From Oscheius dolichura (Eukaryota; Nematoda; Chromadorea; Rhabditida; Rhabditidae): DNA of 64,000 nt. The translations under genes were made by a program, and so were the position numbers. Location: NCBI GenBank assembly GCA_932521035.1, contig OW051494.1, positions 1,908,001 through 1,972,000 on the forward strand, given 5' to 3'. Shown here in pieces: positions 1-12,207 of this stretch (positions are counted from its first letter, which is position 1; every line of letters begins with the position of its first letter). The notes beneath the pieces are model-generated. The model saw nothing but the letters and a program-made list of their open reading frames with translations, made no database searches and was not told the origin of the DNA.

Positions 1-3000
1 TCGCCATAAAACCAGACTTTAGTATGTTTTTAATGCTAAAGAAGAGTAATTTTGCTGCAGCTTCAAGCAGACAAAGTTCAATTTACTTCGAGAAGAAAGC
101 GAGGGTTATGCTAAACTTGTTACTGAATTGCTGGAAGTTGGATTAAATGAAACTACTCCAGAAGCCATGAAAAGCAGAGTTTTATGTTTAATAGGTTTGA
201 TAAAGAGAAAATATTAACGTTAATTTATAGGACAGTTTAACTTGGATCCTAATAGGGTACTCACTGTAGTGCTGCAATGCTTTGAATGTCTTCCTAAGCA
301 AAAAGAATATTTCATCGCACTTGTCAAGGAAATGGCTCCTAATAACGATCATCTTCATGGTCTAATTGGTTTTCAGTTTTCACTTTATCAGGTTAGTACT
401 ATTTTCACCCCGGCGTATATGTTTTTACCCCGTATTAGTTAAATGTATATAATTTAATTTCCAGGTTGAAGGAAAAAAGACACCATTTTCTCTATATACC
501 CTTACGGCATGCCTGATTCAAGCGGAAATATTGGATCTTATGAAGATTACAGCATGTGTACCTTTTTACAACGGAACTCGTCATTTATTGTTACTTTAGC
601 TGCAACCAAATGCTGAAGGAATCAAGAATACTCATCGACTAAGGTCAAGTAATGCAGCACAACGTGTTAAAAAAGCTGAAACCATCATTACAACACAAAT
701 TGCGGAGAATAACAGAAATAATCGGGATATGGATAGAGAAGGCAATGAAAATCAGAGTGTTGTGGGGGTTTCGTTTGCCGCCGTTTCTGATACTCAAGAT
801 GCCGAAGATGAGAGAATTCTGGGTGAATTAAGCGAGGCTAGTTTTTGCTAAATACTGTTTGATGTATTTTATTTTTAGGAAAGTACTCTTTCAGTTAATC
901 AGAAACTTGGTTTGGTATGTGCTTTGCTCGAAACCGGTCAATGGTCATTAGCTCAATATTTGATAGATCGTCTACCAGAATTCTATGCCGTCCAATCTGG
1001 GTAGGTTTCCATCGATTAATATTTTATTCTTGTAGACCTCGGATATGTCGAGCTATAATTGCTCTTATCGACGACGCCATTGATGATTTTTATCGCGATA
1101 AATGCTGTTCTTCTTTACTTTTTAATAAGAAAGAAGAAAACAAGTCAAAAAATGGGCCGCTACCAAAAGTGGAATCATGGGCGGATGTCGTAGAGAAGAT
1201 TGCACCTATTCTATGGTACTTGGGACCACGTATTGGATATAATGCAACAACTACAACTAAATTTATCCGACTTCTAGCAGTATTCTTTGAGGAAAGGAAA
1301 AATTCCCCTTCTACTTCCGATGATAAAAGTATTCCTTTGTTTTTTTTTCTTATGTTATTTGTTTTCAGTTGCTAATGTAATGATGGATATTGTGGACGAG
1401 TGTTTGCTATGTTCTTTATCGATGCAAGCTAATTCCCCGAATGTTGCTGTTTCTGAAGAGATTTGGAATCTTTTACAATTACTCCCTTATCAGCAGAGGT
1501 ATCGACTATACGGGCGGTAATTTGTTGCTAAAATGCCCTTATTTATTTTCTTTAGATGGAAGTTTACACATACATCACGACACCCTGAGCTCAGCGTCAA
1601 CAGAGCAAAAGTTTTGGGAAGAACAAAATATGTTCTTAAACGGCTGTCCAAAGAAACGGTTAAAATAATGGGAAGACAACTTGGCAAACTTTGTCATGTG
1701 CATCCAATGACTGTACTAGATTATATGCTAAGCATGGCAAGAAATCTGGTTATCATATTATAAAATTGTTTAGGTACAAACTTTCGACAATTTTATAGGG
1801 CCTGTAGTAGAAAGCCTTAAATATTTGACATTGTTGGAATTTGACGTTCTTTCTTGTAAGTTCTTAAAGGAAACCTCCCTAAATCAAATTCAGTTTGCCT
1901 TATGGAGCAGTTAGCTAGTCCCGATCGTTTGCAACTGAAAGCTTCGGATGGAAATCTCAGCATGTGGCTTCAAGCATTAGGAACTATGGTTTGGCCATTT
2001 TTGTATTTAACTTTTAACAATTTGCAGGTCGGCTCTATTTATAAAAAATATAATGTTGAATTGGCCGGAATACTGAATTACGTAGCTAACCAACTGAAAA
2101 ATAACAAAGGATTTGATTTATTAATTCTTCGCGAAATTATCCAAAATATGTCCTCTGTTGAAAGTAGTATTAACGCTACAGAAGAGCAGCTGGAAGCGTT
2201 AAGAGGTGGAGAAGTTCTTCGCCAAGAGGTTGTTTAAAAAAATCCTTTTTATGGTTTTTTATTACAGGCTGGTGGCTTTTCAACCGCTCGTAATAAAAGA
2301 GCATCGTATCGTCTCAAAGATGCTCTCATGGAAGATGATATTGCTTTTGGTCTCTGCGTATTGGTACGAGCTTCTTAGAATTTACCCTTTTCATTGTTTT
2401 AGATAGCCCAACAAAGAGAATTTATAATACATCGAGAAAGTATGCATCTACCGCTGAAATTAGTGGGTGAAATGCTTGATCAATGCCGAGATACACTTGT
2501 ACAATTTGGAACATATTTAATGCAGCACTTTAAATATGAGGACTATTGCAAACGTATCCCCAGTGCAGCTGTATTGATGGAGGAATGTGGTCTTCCACTC
2601 GATGTGTCAATGTTTCTTACAAGGACCTTTTTCACTCATCTAGTAAGCTTTATTTATTATTTTAACATATGATTTACAGATAAGCGAAGCCTACACAGAA
2701 TCTAAAAAAGCTCGACGATCTCTTGATACTGATACTAACAAAAGAATGGACAATCAACAAAAATTTGTATTTTTCAAATCGGCCATGGACGATGTCATCC
2801 AAAAATTTGCTAATGAATTGAATACCGTCAACACTCTTCAAAATTCAAAAAATGTGCAAGTTATCGGTATGAAGTAAGTTAAATATGTCTTGCCTTTCTA
2901 ACAGACTGTATCTAGGATGCTCGTTACTTTTTGGATGCTTTCTTCTTATGATATAGAAGTTCCTACTGGTGCTTACGATCGTGCTATTGAAGCTATTCGT

Positions 3001-5610
3001 CGGCAAACAAAAGAATTAGATAGTAATCCCGAACTAGTTTGTCATTCTAAATGTTATAATACGTTGTGTTTTTAGAGTAAGACAAAGAAATCCAAGGATT
3101 TGGAGCGCTTAGCAACTCTAGAAGGAAAACTAAAAGAAGAACAGAGAAAACAAACAGACCACGTTGAAAGAGTCAGGATGTGGCTGAATGCAGCACAAGA
3201 GGAATTGTTTTTAGAAAAAGGTAAACTAATTTTGTTCTCATTTATACGATTGATAATTTTTGCTTGCAGGCTCTGCTTCTATCCCATTCCTAGCAACATG
3301 CGTGTTAAAACGAGCCATTTTTTCTGAAACTGATGCTGTACGTTTCATTGTTAATATATACGTATTATTTGCAGATATTTTGTGCTAAACTCGTGCTTCT
3401 ATTGCATTCGCAGAAAACAACGTATTTCCAAACGATGATATTCTTTGACAAGGTAGAATTTTATTTTTTTTGCGTCTTGCAATTTTCATTTTAGACATTC
3501 GCAGATCTATTACCATTTATTACCGGTCTTACTGAAAATGAAGCAACCGCCTTTGGGCGGTTTTTAGAAATACTTCTTAGTCAAGCTAATAAATGGAACT
3601 TGAACAAGGATCTATTTGACAAGGTAATAGTTTTTTTTAAATTGTTATTTTATTTCGATTGTAGGAATGCTACCAATATCCAGGGTTCCATCTTAAAATA
3701 GGAACTAAATCTAGTCAAGAAGCTATTTCAATTTCTCTTTACAAATCACTCACCTGGAAATGGCAGGTATATTTTTTTTACTGTAAATTAAAAAAAGTTT
3801 TTTTAAAATTCTAGCTTCGAAGTTGTAAATCATTTGTCACTGCTCTTCAAAACCCTAAGTCGGACTACGTCGTAATTAGAAATTGCTTCATAATCTTGGC
3901 CAAAATGATTACTTGTTTCCCGATAGTCTCTGACCATCACTCGCAAATGGAAAAAGTTGCATTAGATGTATGTTTTTTGGCCTTGATAATATAATTATTT
4001 TTAGCTTCAAAAACGCGAAAAGGGAAAACGTGATGATCTTGCTCTTCTAGCGAGCAGTTATGCTGCTAGGTTGAAATCCATTCAGAAAACTATGGTTGAT
4101 AGAAGCATTTATTCCGGTAAAGTGGAAAAACCAAAGGTTGTGTTATTTTTATTTTTTACTGTATATATTAAGCCCGAATCTAAGCCTCCTGTAACTCCTA
4201 ACGGGACGTCTGCAACAGAAAAGAATGATAAAAGAAAAACTGAAGTATCAATTTTACTATAAGCCATCATATTAATTATATCTAGAGCACCCCTTCCTCT
4301 GAACCGAGAAAAAGACCGAGGGCAGAACGTACTAAAGCCAGTGAAACCGCCGGAGAAAAAAAGAGCAATGGAAGCGGCAAAGAAAATAACCAAATTACTA
4401 GCCCTGCTAAGGATGATAAAGAGCGGGAAGGTATTGAAGACGGCGAAGTATCTCCAGAACATCCATCAGCTAAAAAGGTAAGAAATCAAACGTTGTTTAT
4501 TTCAAAGTTTGCTGTCGTAGCCAAAACAGTCTCAGAATGGTAGAGATTCGAAAGAAAAGAACGTGGAAAGAACTCCGAGAGCCAGAAAACGAGAAGAAAA
4601 TGGAGAAAAGAAAGAGCGCCGCGATGAACATAGAGAAGGAAAGTACGAAAAGAGAGATGACAAGAAAACAGAAAAGAAAGATGACAAAGCAGAGGAGAGG
4701 AAACATGAACGGCTAGAGCACGATAGGTTGGTTGTTTTGTAATATTGTATTACGATACATTTTAGAAAGAAGGATGAGCCCAAATTAGAACGACGGGAAG
4801 TAAAAGGAGAAACACATCGAGTAGCTGCTACTCGAGCTGAGAAGAGGGCAGAGCGTGCTGCTGAACTGAAGGATGAGAAAAAAGACGAACCCAAAAAGAG
4901 AAGAGAAGTAATAAAAGAGGCTGAAGTAGCTGGTCCGGAAGTATGTTTCTTTGTTATAAGTTTATATAAAAACATTTTAGCTTCCTCCGAAAGAAGATCG
5001 TAAAGATAAACGAGAAGATCAAAGACATGAGAGGAAAGAAGTGGAGAAGACTCATAAGAGGGAATCAAAGGTTGGAGAAGACGACAATCGAGAACTAACT
5101 GCGACGATTCAGAAAGAGGAAAAAAAACATGAGAAAATTGATCGACTGGAACAGAAAAATGAGAAGAAAGACGAACGGGGTAAAATTGACAAGAAAGAAG
5201 AACTTGGCCGAGATGAAAAGAAAGATGATCGCCATAATAGTAACAAGGAAGAGAAAAAGGACGCACGGGCCAAAGAGGAGGTCAAAGAAGAGAAGAAAGA
5301 GGAGCGGCTTCGAGAAGAAAGGAAACGAATTACCGTTGATCGCTCGGAAGAACCGTAAGATTGTTCTCTTTTTTTTCATAATAACCTTTCAGCGGTGTTA
5401 AAATTTCTCGAACCCTCTCCAGTGGTAAAAATGTCAAATTGGAATCAAAAGAAGCATCAGTCCGCCCAGAAGCTGGTTTGTTTATTTCTCATCATAAATT
5501 CATTTTTTTTAGCTCCAGTGCGTAAACATCGTCCGATCTCACCTCCAAGGGAGACGTCTTTCCGTCGTCCTTCAAATAAAGAACCACAGAGAGCCACATT
5601 TCGCCGTTGA
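1..5610 (+). CDS. THOC2: THO complex subunit 2 (5' end outside window)
   Basis: Scaffold of the nuclear THO/TREX complex, which couples transcription to mRNA export. About thirty short exons follow human THOC2 almost without gaps, starting near residue 300 of the human protein: 61-194, 231-391 (QFNLDPNRVL), 465-557, 600-840, 895-1000, 1036-1328, 1369-1516, 1556-1736, 1774 on. Conserved blocks include LLPYQQRYRLYGRW, GRQLGKLCHVHP, YVANQLK, FDLLILREI and CRDTLVQFG. The last 1.5 kb encodes the usual Lys/Glu/Arg-rich charged tail, ending in the final exon 5514-5610 (stop TGA 5608-5610). The intron 1737-1773 begins with GC rather than GT; the only GT alternative would be 25 nt long and would add four residues where the human alignment has none. 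The exon 3' boundary near 840 is ambiguous. The first 60 bases are intron. Identity is secure; the N-terminal part lies to the left. Confidence 0.95.
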
Positions 5611-5714
5611 TATCATCAATGATTTCTAGTGAAAAAGTCGGTTGTTTATCGTTATTTTTATTGTCTGTTATTATGTGTATCTTCAGAGTAAATATTATCA
5701 TAATCTCAGGCTTA

Positions 5715-5900
5715 TTAGAAGAAAGGCGATTGCCTCAGCGGAAATAAGGTATGACCTTGTCCTCCGGCAGTAGAGGCACATTTGGAACCATGGGTTATGG
5801 GACTTACTGGCGCCAGATGTTGGTCCTTCGGCAGAGAGTGGCAGCCGACCGGAGATGCGCTCATTTCGCATATTATTTCGACATCTTTACTTGAAAACAA
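5715..5900 (-). CDS. possible small ORF convergent with THOC2
   Basis: A 61-codon minus-strand ORF starts at 5900 (MFSSKDVEIICEMSASPVGC) and ends at 5715. An AATAAA-like signal lies downstream on the same strand near 5660. The plus strand carries a competing 47-codon ORF from about 5749 ending near 5892. The GC content of this 190-bp island is higher than that of its flanks, which suggests something functional, but I recognise neither protein and cannot tell which strand is used. Confidence 0.25.
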   Translation of the reverse strand: MFSSKDVEIICEMSASPVGCHSLPKDQHLAPVSPITHGSKCASTAGGQGHTLFPLRQSPFF

Positions 5901-8615
5901 TGATGGTTCTTATTCGCACGACTTATTATGGCTATAATCATTCCAATAATGATTCATTTAAAATAACTTTATTCCTTTAGAGCTACAGTAATACTATTTG
6001 GTTTAGGGATAAATTTATGACCGATGAATCCAAATTACTTCTTCACACATAAGCATACGTAGAGAGGCTTCAGTAATTCACGTGACTTCTCGCAGCACTA
6101 TCTCTTACTGATTTTTCCTCTTTTCTCTCAGCTCTCGGTGGACGTCTTAATGTCTCCGTAAGCTTTCCCACCTCTGCGTCTCTTCGAACTGTATACACCC
6201 TTTTGTCTCTCCCGGGGCTGCTAGCAGCGGCAATGGGACGCAATGAGTAGAGCGAGAGAAATGAGAGAGACGGTCAACTCCCCCCACCACCTCCTCTACT
6301 CCCAGCAGCAGTCAAAATTGCCGGTACTTTCGCTTTTCTGAACTGCTGAGTGGGGGATAAGTAGTTCATATCGTCGTCACTACTCACCTAATCAGTTCAT
6401 CTGGCTCTCTTATCTTCGAAAAATGTTGTGTTGAAGAAGTTTTTTCCCCGGAAAGTATTGATTTTTGGGAATTTTAATCCAATCACTCCCCTTTGGGGCA
6501 GATCTTTTGACGTCAAATTGCACATCAGCTCCTCGAATTTGATAAGAAACGTAATAGGAGTGGGAAGACGCACAAACCACCTGATGAAATCGGGAGTCTT
6601 CATTTTTTCGAAAAACAGTCAGTCAGCTGAGAAAAAAACTTGATCTGTACACTTTCACCAGGACACTATACGTTTTCTAGGCTTCCTACAAGGCACGATT
6701 CTTCCTAATTTTTCCTTTTTTTCATTAAACCCGACAAATTACTATAATTTGGAAGCGTATCAACTTGATCTCTTTCTCTATATTTTCAAGGCGTTGTTTT
6801 CTGTCTGGAAAAGGGTAAAAGAACACTCCGAGAACTTCCTGTCTGATCACGTGTGAATTTTCTTTCATCTGCCAGACTTCCTTGTCCTTTTCCGGTAATT
6901 TTCGCAGATTTTCTTTGTCAACTGCGATTCCCATGATAAAAAGATAAAATAAGATGAACACAAAGTGAGAAAAGTAAACTTCTCACCGTCCCTTTTCCTC
7001 ATTTTCAATTATCGCACTCGCATCTCTTCTTCTTCTTTGCTCAGGATCATCCTACTCCTTTTGCCGTTTTTACTTGCTGCTTTATTCCTTTTCCTCAAAG
7101 TATATATGATCTCTGAATTAATAATTGCAGCATAGCCTCTCTTCATTTTTGGTCGACAGCGAATAAGTCTAGACTTCTATAATTCCCTTGAATTATCCTC
7201 AATATCCATCTATAGGTGTATTATCCAATGAGGTTCCCCCTTCTTGTTTACTTCCTCCTTTCAAGCCATTATCTATATGAACTCATCCGTCTAGAAAACG
7301 CGTATCATGTGGTGTCGGCTTTCTATAAGTTCTCATTTCCTAAAAATGAATATACTTCCCCGTTGAGCCTCTAGAATACTCTTTTCAACTTTTCCGAGCA
7401 AAAAAACAAAGAAAGTGAACTTTTTACAGCTTCATAACGACTACTTTGACCCTTTTATTACCCCATCTCGGTGATACTCTCAAGTCAGAAAGGTCAGCTA
7501 TGTTATGAATGACTAACCCCGCCGCCATGTTCCGTGATCTCTTTTCCAAGTCTTTACAAAGCTCAAGAAACATTCAAATCAGTTGAGACCTCAAAATACT
7601 CTTTTCTCACTCGTCATGGAAAGGTTTTCTGCCCTGTGAGTGGTGACTTTTTGCCCTTTCTCACGCGCTTTTCTGTTCTATGCTTCACACAAAACATAAA
7701 CCTTTTTCCTCGTTTACTCATCATTTTCCTCTTCTGTTTTCTTTTCCATTTTCTTTCCAAACGTGCGTTTCTCCTTCTATTCGATGGCTGACTCCGCTTC
7801 GAAAACGAATCATCAAATTTGATACATTTCCCATCTTTCGCATTTCTCCTTCGCCTTCATTACGCCTCCCCATCTCTTCTTTTTCTTTAAAAAAATAAAA
7901 TCAATTGATTAGTATACTACAAAATACTGCTGTACCTGGATTGAAATTGCTCTTCCTATCTTTATTGTGAAAGGAAAAATGAAAAAGAAGGAAAAGCCAC
8001 CACACTTGTGTTTGACTCATGTTGTTTGCTCTTGAACCCCCGCTTTTGCCTAGTAGCGGACTGGGAGAAGACTATTTTTGGAGCACTAGGTGATAAACCT
8101 GCCATCATTGCATTCCTTTGCCCGTTCTTAGTTTTCTTATATTCCCTTCATGCGTAAAAAGTATCTTTCTATATAAACTTTTCTCAATCATTCTTTTTCG
8201 CTCAGCTTCTTTGTACAAATGTTGACGATTCTAGAGTTAGAGCTTTTTCCAAGTACAAATGAGCAAAGTTGTGGCATTCTGAAAACTGAGACTTTATGAA
8301 TCCACGTATTTGATCAATATATCTGTAGTGTACACGTTTCTTCCAATTCCCGTCATTGCTAGTGACTTTCCATTGAATAATCGCATAAAATAGCCATAAA
8401 TTTGGCTGGACAGTCCCTCAATTTCTCCTTATCTCATGTCACTCATTCCTGTCCTTCTCTCAGTCAGCTGATTTCATTTCCGTTTGCTTTTGCCCCTAGA
8501 CCTCACGCAGAGTGACATCATCTCTTCAACTATTATCCACTGGCCAGTATTCATTTTTTGCTCTCTATTTTTACAACATCATGAAGGAATAATTGGATAA
8601 AATCTAGCTCTCATT
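5901..8615. other. intergenic region upstream of SMAD4
   Basis: About 2.7 kb without a supportable gene. It is AT-rich with many C/T-rich runs. ORFs here are short and without splice-consistent extensions. It presumably holds the SMAD4 promoter, but I see no specific element worth naming. Confidence 0.5.
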
Positions 8616-10839
8616 ATGATGTCATCGGAAGCTTCCTTCATGCCACAACATTTCTTTCCCCATGACGCCGGAGGGCCTCCTCCCCAGTACCTTCACAACG
8701 GTTTTCCCCCACCAGTAAGCCTTCCGGATGAAAGAAACGAAACACAAATGTGTAGATGATGTTTCCCCCTCAATTGGATCTTCAAAGTGCATATAATCAG
8801 CCACCGCCATTTGCTCCTCCCCCTACCTACACAGGATTTCAAGTCGTTCCACAACAATATGTAAGAATCTCCAGAAAACATCCCCCGAAGGTTACTGTAA
8901 TGTTCAGAATGGTAATCTGTGCATGTCAATGCCTACAGAATCCCGATTTGGGGCCCAGCCCACTCCTACGACGGCGTTGGATTCTTGCCAACAAATTAGT
9001 CATGTCCTTCAGTGCTACCAGCAGGTAAATGGTAGTTAAAATAACAAAAAAGGTCAATTCCAGGGTGGAGAAGATTCTGAATTTGTTAGAAAGGCTATTG
9101 AAAGTCTAGTGAAAAAATTAAAAGACAAAAGAGTTGAATTGGATGCCTTGATCACTGCAGTGACTTCGAGTGGGAAGCAACAAACGCCGTGTGTAACTAT
9201 TCAGGTAAACTTTGCTTTTCTGTGGCTTACAAATTAAAGAATAGGTGTTTTATCTTTTCAAAAAGAGCTTACAAAAAAATAGTGAATTTTGTAGTGCTTC
9301 GATCGTTTTGCTCATTATTGAGGCCATAATTCATTGTATTTACGGTCGAAATTCATTGTTTTTATAGAAGACTACGTCCAAAATAGGCATAACAAATTCC
9401 TCTTACCGGAAGCTTATCTCTTTTATCAAAATGTCTCAACAAACAATTTCAGCGAAGTCTAGATGGCCGCTTGCAAGTTGCCGGCCGGAAGGGGGTACCA
9501 CACGTCGTCTACGCGAGAATATGGAGGTGGCCAAATGTTAGCAAAAATGAGCTGGTGAAGCTATCAGTCTGCTCAATACCCTCTGACCATCAGGATTTCA
9601 TCTGCATCAATCCATACCATTATGAACGGGTTGTTTCCAATGGAATGGCTCCCTTGGGTAAAAATCTGAGGAAAAGAAAATCAAAACGATATAGATATGA
9701 AAAGTCTACGGATTGATCCACCAGAAGATTTTGAAATGACTAGTACCAGTCGGCAAGAGGCTGTCAATTTCTGTGAATGGCCAAATACCTCAAATCAAAC
9801 GCTATTGGAAAATTTTGTCAGCGATTTTTCATGCAATCAACGTCAGCAATGTTTGTTTTCATTTCTACAAAAGAGAAAAGAAACATTTTTCAGTTGATCT
9901 CAACAATGTCCAAATTCCACAAAATATCCAGAGTAAGTCTATCCTTTTGAAATAAGTATCCCCTTTATAGTGCCGGATTTCTGGTGCGCTGTACGATATT
10001 ATGAGCTAGATACTCAAGTCGGAGAAATATTGAAGGTAATCCGGCTAGATTAAAAAAACTACTATATTAGGTCAATCGTGATATTACGGAATTGTCAATA
10101 GATGGTGGAATGGATCCCCATGGCTTACGAGCAGGGCGCTTTTGCTTAGGAGCTTTGTCAAATGTTCATAGAGGAGACGCTAGCGATAAGTGCAGGTAAA
10201 GCTGCCAAAAATAACAAGCAAGAGAAGAATTTCTAGAGTTTTTATTGGAGATGGGGTTATTCTTCGCTATCTGTCTACTGGTCAAGTTACTATTCGTATT
10301 CGATCTCAAAAACCCGTCTTTGTAAGAAGTGGCTATCTTGACTACATCAACCGGACCCCCTACGAATCAGCTCATCGTTTTATGATGAGCGATGAAGAAA
10401 TAACGGTGAATTTAAAATAAAACCTCGCAATTTACAATAACAGGTGTTCGACTTGAGGTGGGCATACAGTGAGATGGCATCGAGAACACAAACAGCTACA
10501 AATGCTATGAGAGCACAAGCAGCAGCCGTAGCTGGATTTGCTGCTCCTTCCGGGGTAATCTACAACAAAAAATAAGCAAAAGGAATACTTAGATGACGAT
10601 GCTATCCGAAGCTGTAGCAGAATCGTCGGTTGATGGCATGCGACGGGCTTTTTGCACAATATCTATGTCTTTCGTAAAAGGATGGGGAAGCAATCGTTAT
10701 CCCCGTGCGTCAATCAAGGTAAATCTGAAGAGAAATGCAAAAAACCTGGATTCTTTAGGAGACGCCGTGCTGGGTCGAGGTGCAGTTGGATCGTCCTTTA
10801 CAGCTTTTAGACTTGTTATTGAAGACAAGCGGTGCATAG
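8616..10839 (+). CDS. SMAD4: co-Smad transcription factor (SMAD4 / Sma-4 type)
   Basis: Common-mediator Smad that partners receptor-Smads in TGF-beta/BMP signalling and binds DNA in the nucleus. Thirteen exons: 8616-8714, 8756-8860, 8908-9024, 9064-9204, 9453-9657, 9695-9850, 9894-9932, 9971-10035, 10071-10195, 10237-10405, 10444-10554, 10593-10718, 10759-10839, giving 512 aa (human SMAD4 is 552). The MH1 domain (about residues 90-220) contains the DNA-binding hairpin [20 protein letters not shown] and ends [12 protein letters not shown] short linker precedes MH2 (about 290-512), with [46 protein letters not shown] and the C-terminal [10 protein letters not shown]. No SSxS phosphorylation tail is present, as expected of a co-Smad. 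The Pro-rich N-terminus of about 90 residues is less conserved. Two tandem ATGs at 8616 and 8619 could both start translation. It is convergent with the SKA1 gene. Confidence 0.94.
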
Positions 10840-10984
10840 AACGGGTCGAATTCTGATGACATCAGGAGCTTCACGGGAATCTGCGGGAACAATAAAATTT
10901 ATGCATGCTTTTCCTTGGAAGAGAAAAATAAAAAAATTACATTTGTTACTTTATTGATATTGAGAATGTACAATACGAATAGGA

Positions 10985-11881
10985 TTAAAAATATGGGCAA
11001 ATAAAAAGAGTTTGCTTGTTACGAATTTCCTTGGTGATGTGAAGATGACGCAGAACGGGAAGAGCATGTTTTAACTGTACTTTCAACTTCTCTGCTAAAA
11101 CTGCTTTTAGCTCAGCTTCTGTCATACATATTTGACCGTCACACTTCGATACATCCTAAAAAACGAAACGAACTCCAAACAAATAGGAAACAATTGTACC
11201 TGTTCTCTCCATGAAATCACTCGATTTTTCTCTGCGGCTTTTAGGGCCTTTAACGGCCTTCTCATAAGTTTATATTTCTCATTCATGTAGTTATCCATAG
11301 CAGATATAATCTGACAAAATATAATGTTTAAATGAAGCAATTACTGAATTAAGGTCTCCTAAAAGCATACGTCCTCTGAGATACTTCGGTACTGCATTAT
11401 ATTCTTGATCGTTGACGAGAGTGAAGATATTGCCCTATACTACATTAGAAATACACAAACGTAACTGAATTACCTCTTGATTTCCGTTATTGGCTGCGTT
11501 CATTTCTTCCTTTTCAATAACTTCAGGGGCAAATGATACACATGACTCTTTAGCCGCAGTCTCTGTACGAATATTGAACTTCTGAAATTTTATTAATAAA
11601 TACATGCAATCTTTAACCTCTAATATAGGCTGTAAAATAGCCATACTTTTGCTCTTTTCTTCATCTGTTTCAGCATGGCGAATTTTTTGTTCATTTGTTT
11701 CACATGATGTGATAATATCCACAAGTTCGTCGACATTTTTAAAATGCTCTTCAATTACTGCGAAAAGTTGATATACATAACGGCACTTACATTTGTCTAA
11801 ACGGGGGCTGCTGATACCGAAGGAGGCGTAGAGTTTTTTGTTGGCTTCTATTTTGCTTCTAATTTCTTGGGCTATTGTCAT
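10985..11881 (-). CDS. SKA1: spindle and kinetochore-associated protein 1 homologue
   Basis: SKA1 binds microtubules in the outer-kinetochore Ska complex. Minus-strand exons, read downward: 11881-11791, 11757-11618, 11581-11474, 11434-11345, 11310-11200, 11155-10985. Introns are 33, 36, 39, 34 and 44 nt with in-phase junctions, giving about 230 aa (human 255). Two in-frame introns (11758-11790 and 11582-11617) make the first exons look like one continuous ORF. The N-terminal half is helical with heptad-like spacing. The C-terminal half resembles the SKA1 winged-helix microtubule-binding domain: NAVPKYLRGRMLLGDLNS against human GVPSYMKSRLTYNQIND, then YKLMRRPLKAL, and an ending near LPVLRHLH that parallels LLNILRHCR. 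The match is divergent but colinear over the domain. The start at 11881 is the first in-frame ATG; the gene is divergent from RMND1. Confidence 0.75.
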
Positions 11882-12207
11882 TTTAGTATCTCTGCAAATA
11901 GTCTTATACCATCACTACCTCAACAAAAATAGTATTATTAGAAACTTACTAGAAGTAACGTAAAGTAAAAAGAACGACGAGAAAAGCAAATAAAATGGAA
12001 AGAAAAATAGAGAAAAAAAATGAAATATTGCAGAGATTTGAAAAAGTATTTACCGCGTCTTCGCCCCATGGCGAAAACTTGGCCGAGGGTCAAATATCTC
12101 TTCCTCGGTCGCCTTTGGGTGTCAAATCTCTTTTTCCAGCACCCCTGTTTTATTTGCTGAGTGCTGTGCTATGTCCTTATGAGTTAAAAAAATTGACCGT
12201 TTAGATC

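Noticed and set aside
4532-5379. Long Ser/Phe-rich minus-strand ORFs
   Set aside because: Antisense shadow of THOC2's Lys/Glu-rich tail (AAA/GAA codons read as TTT/TTC).
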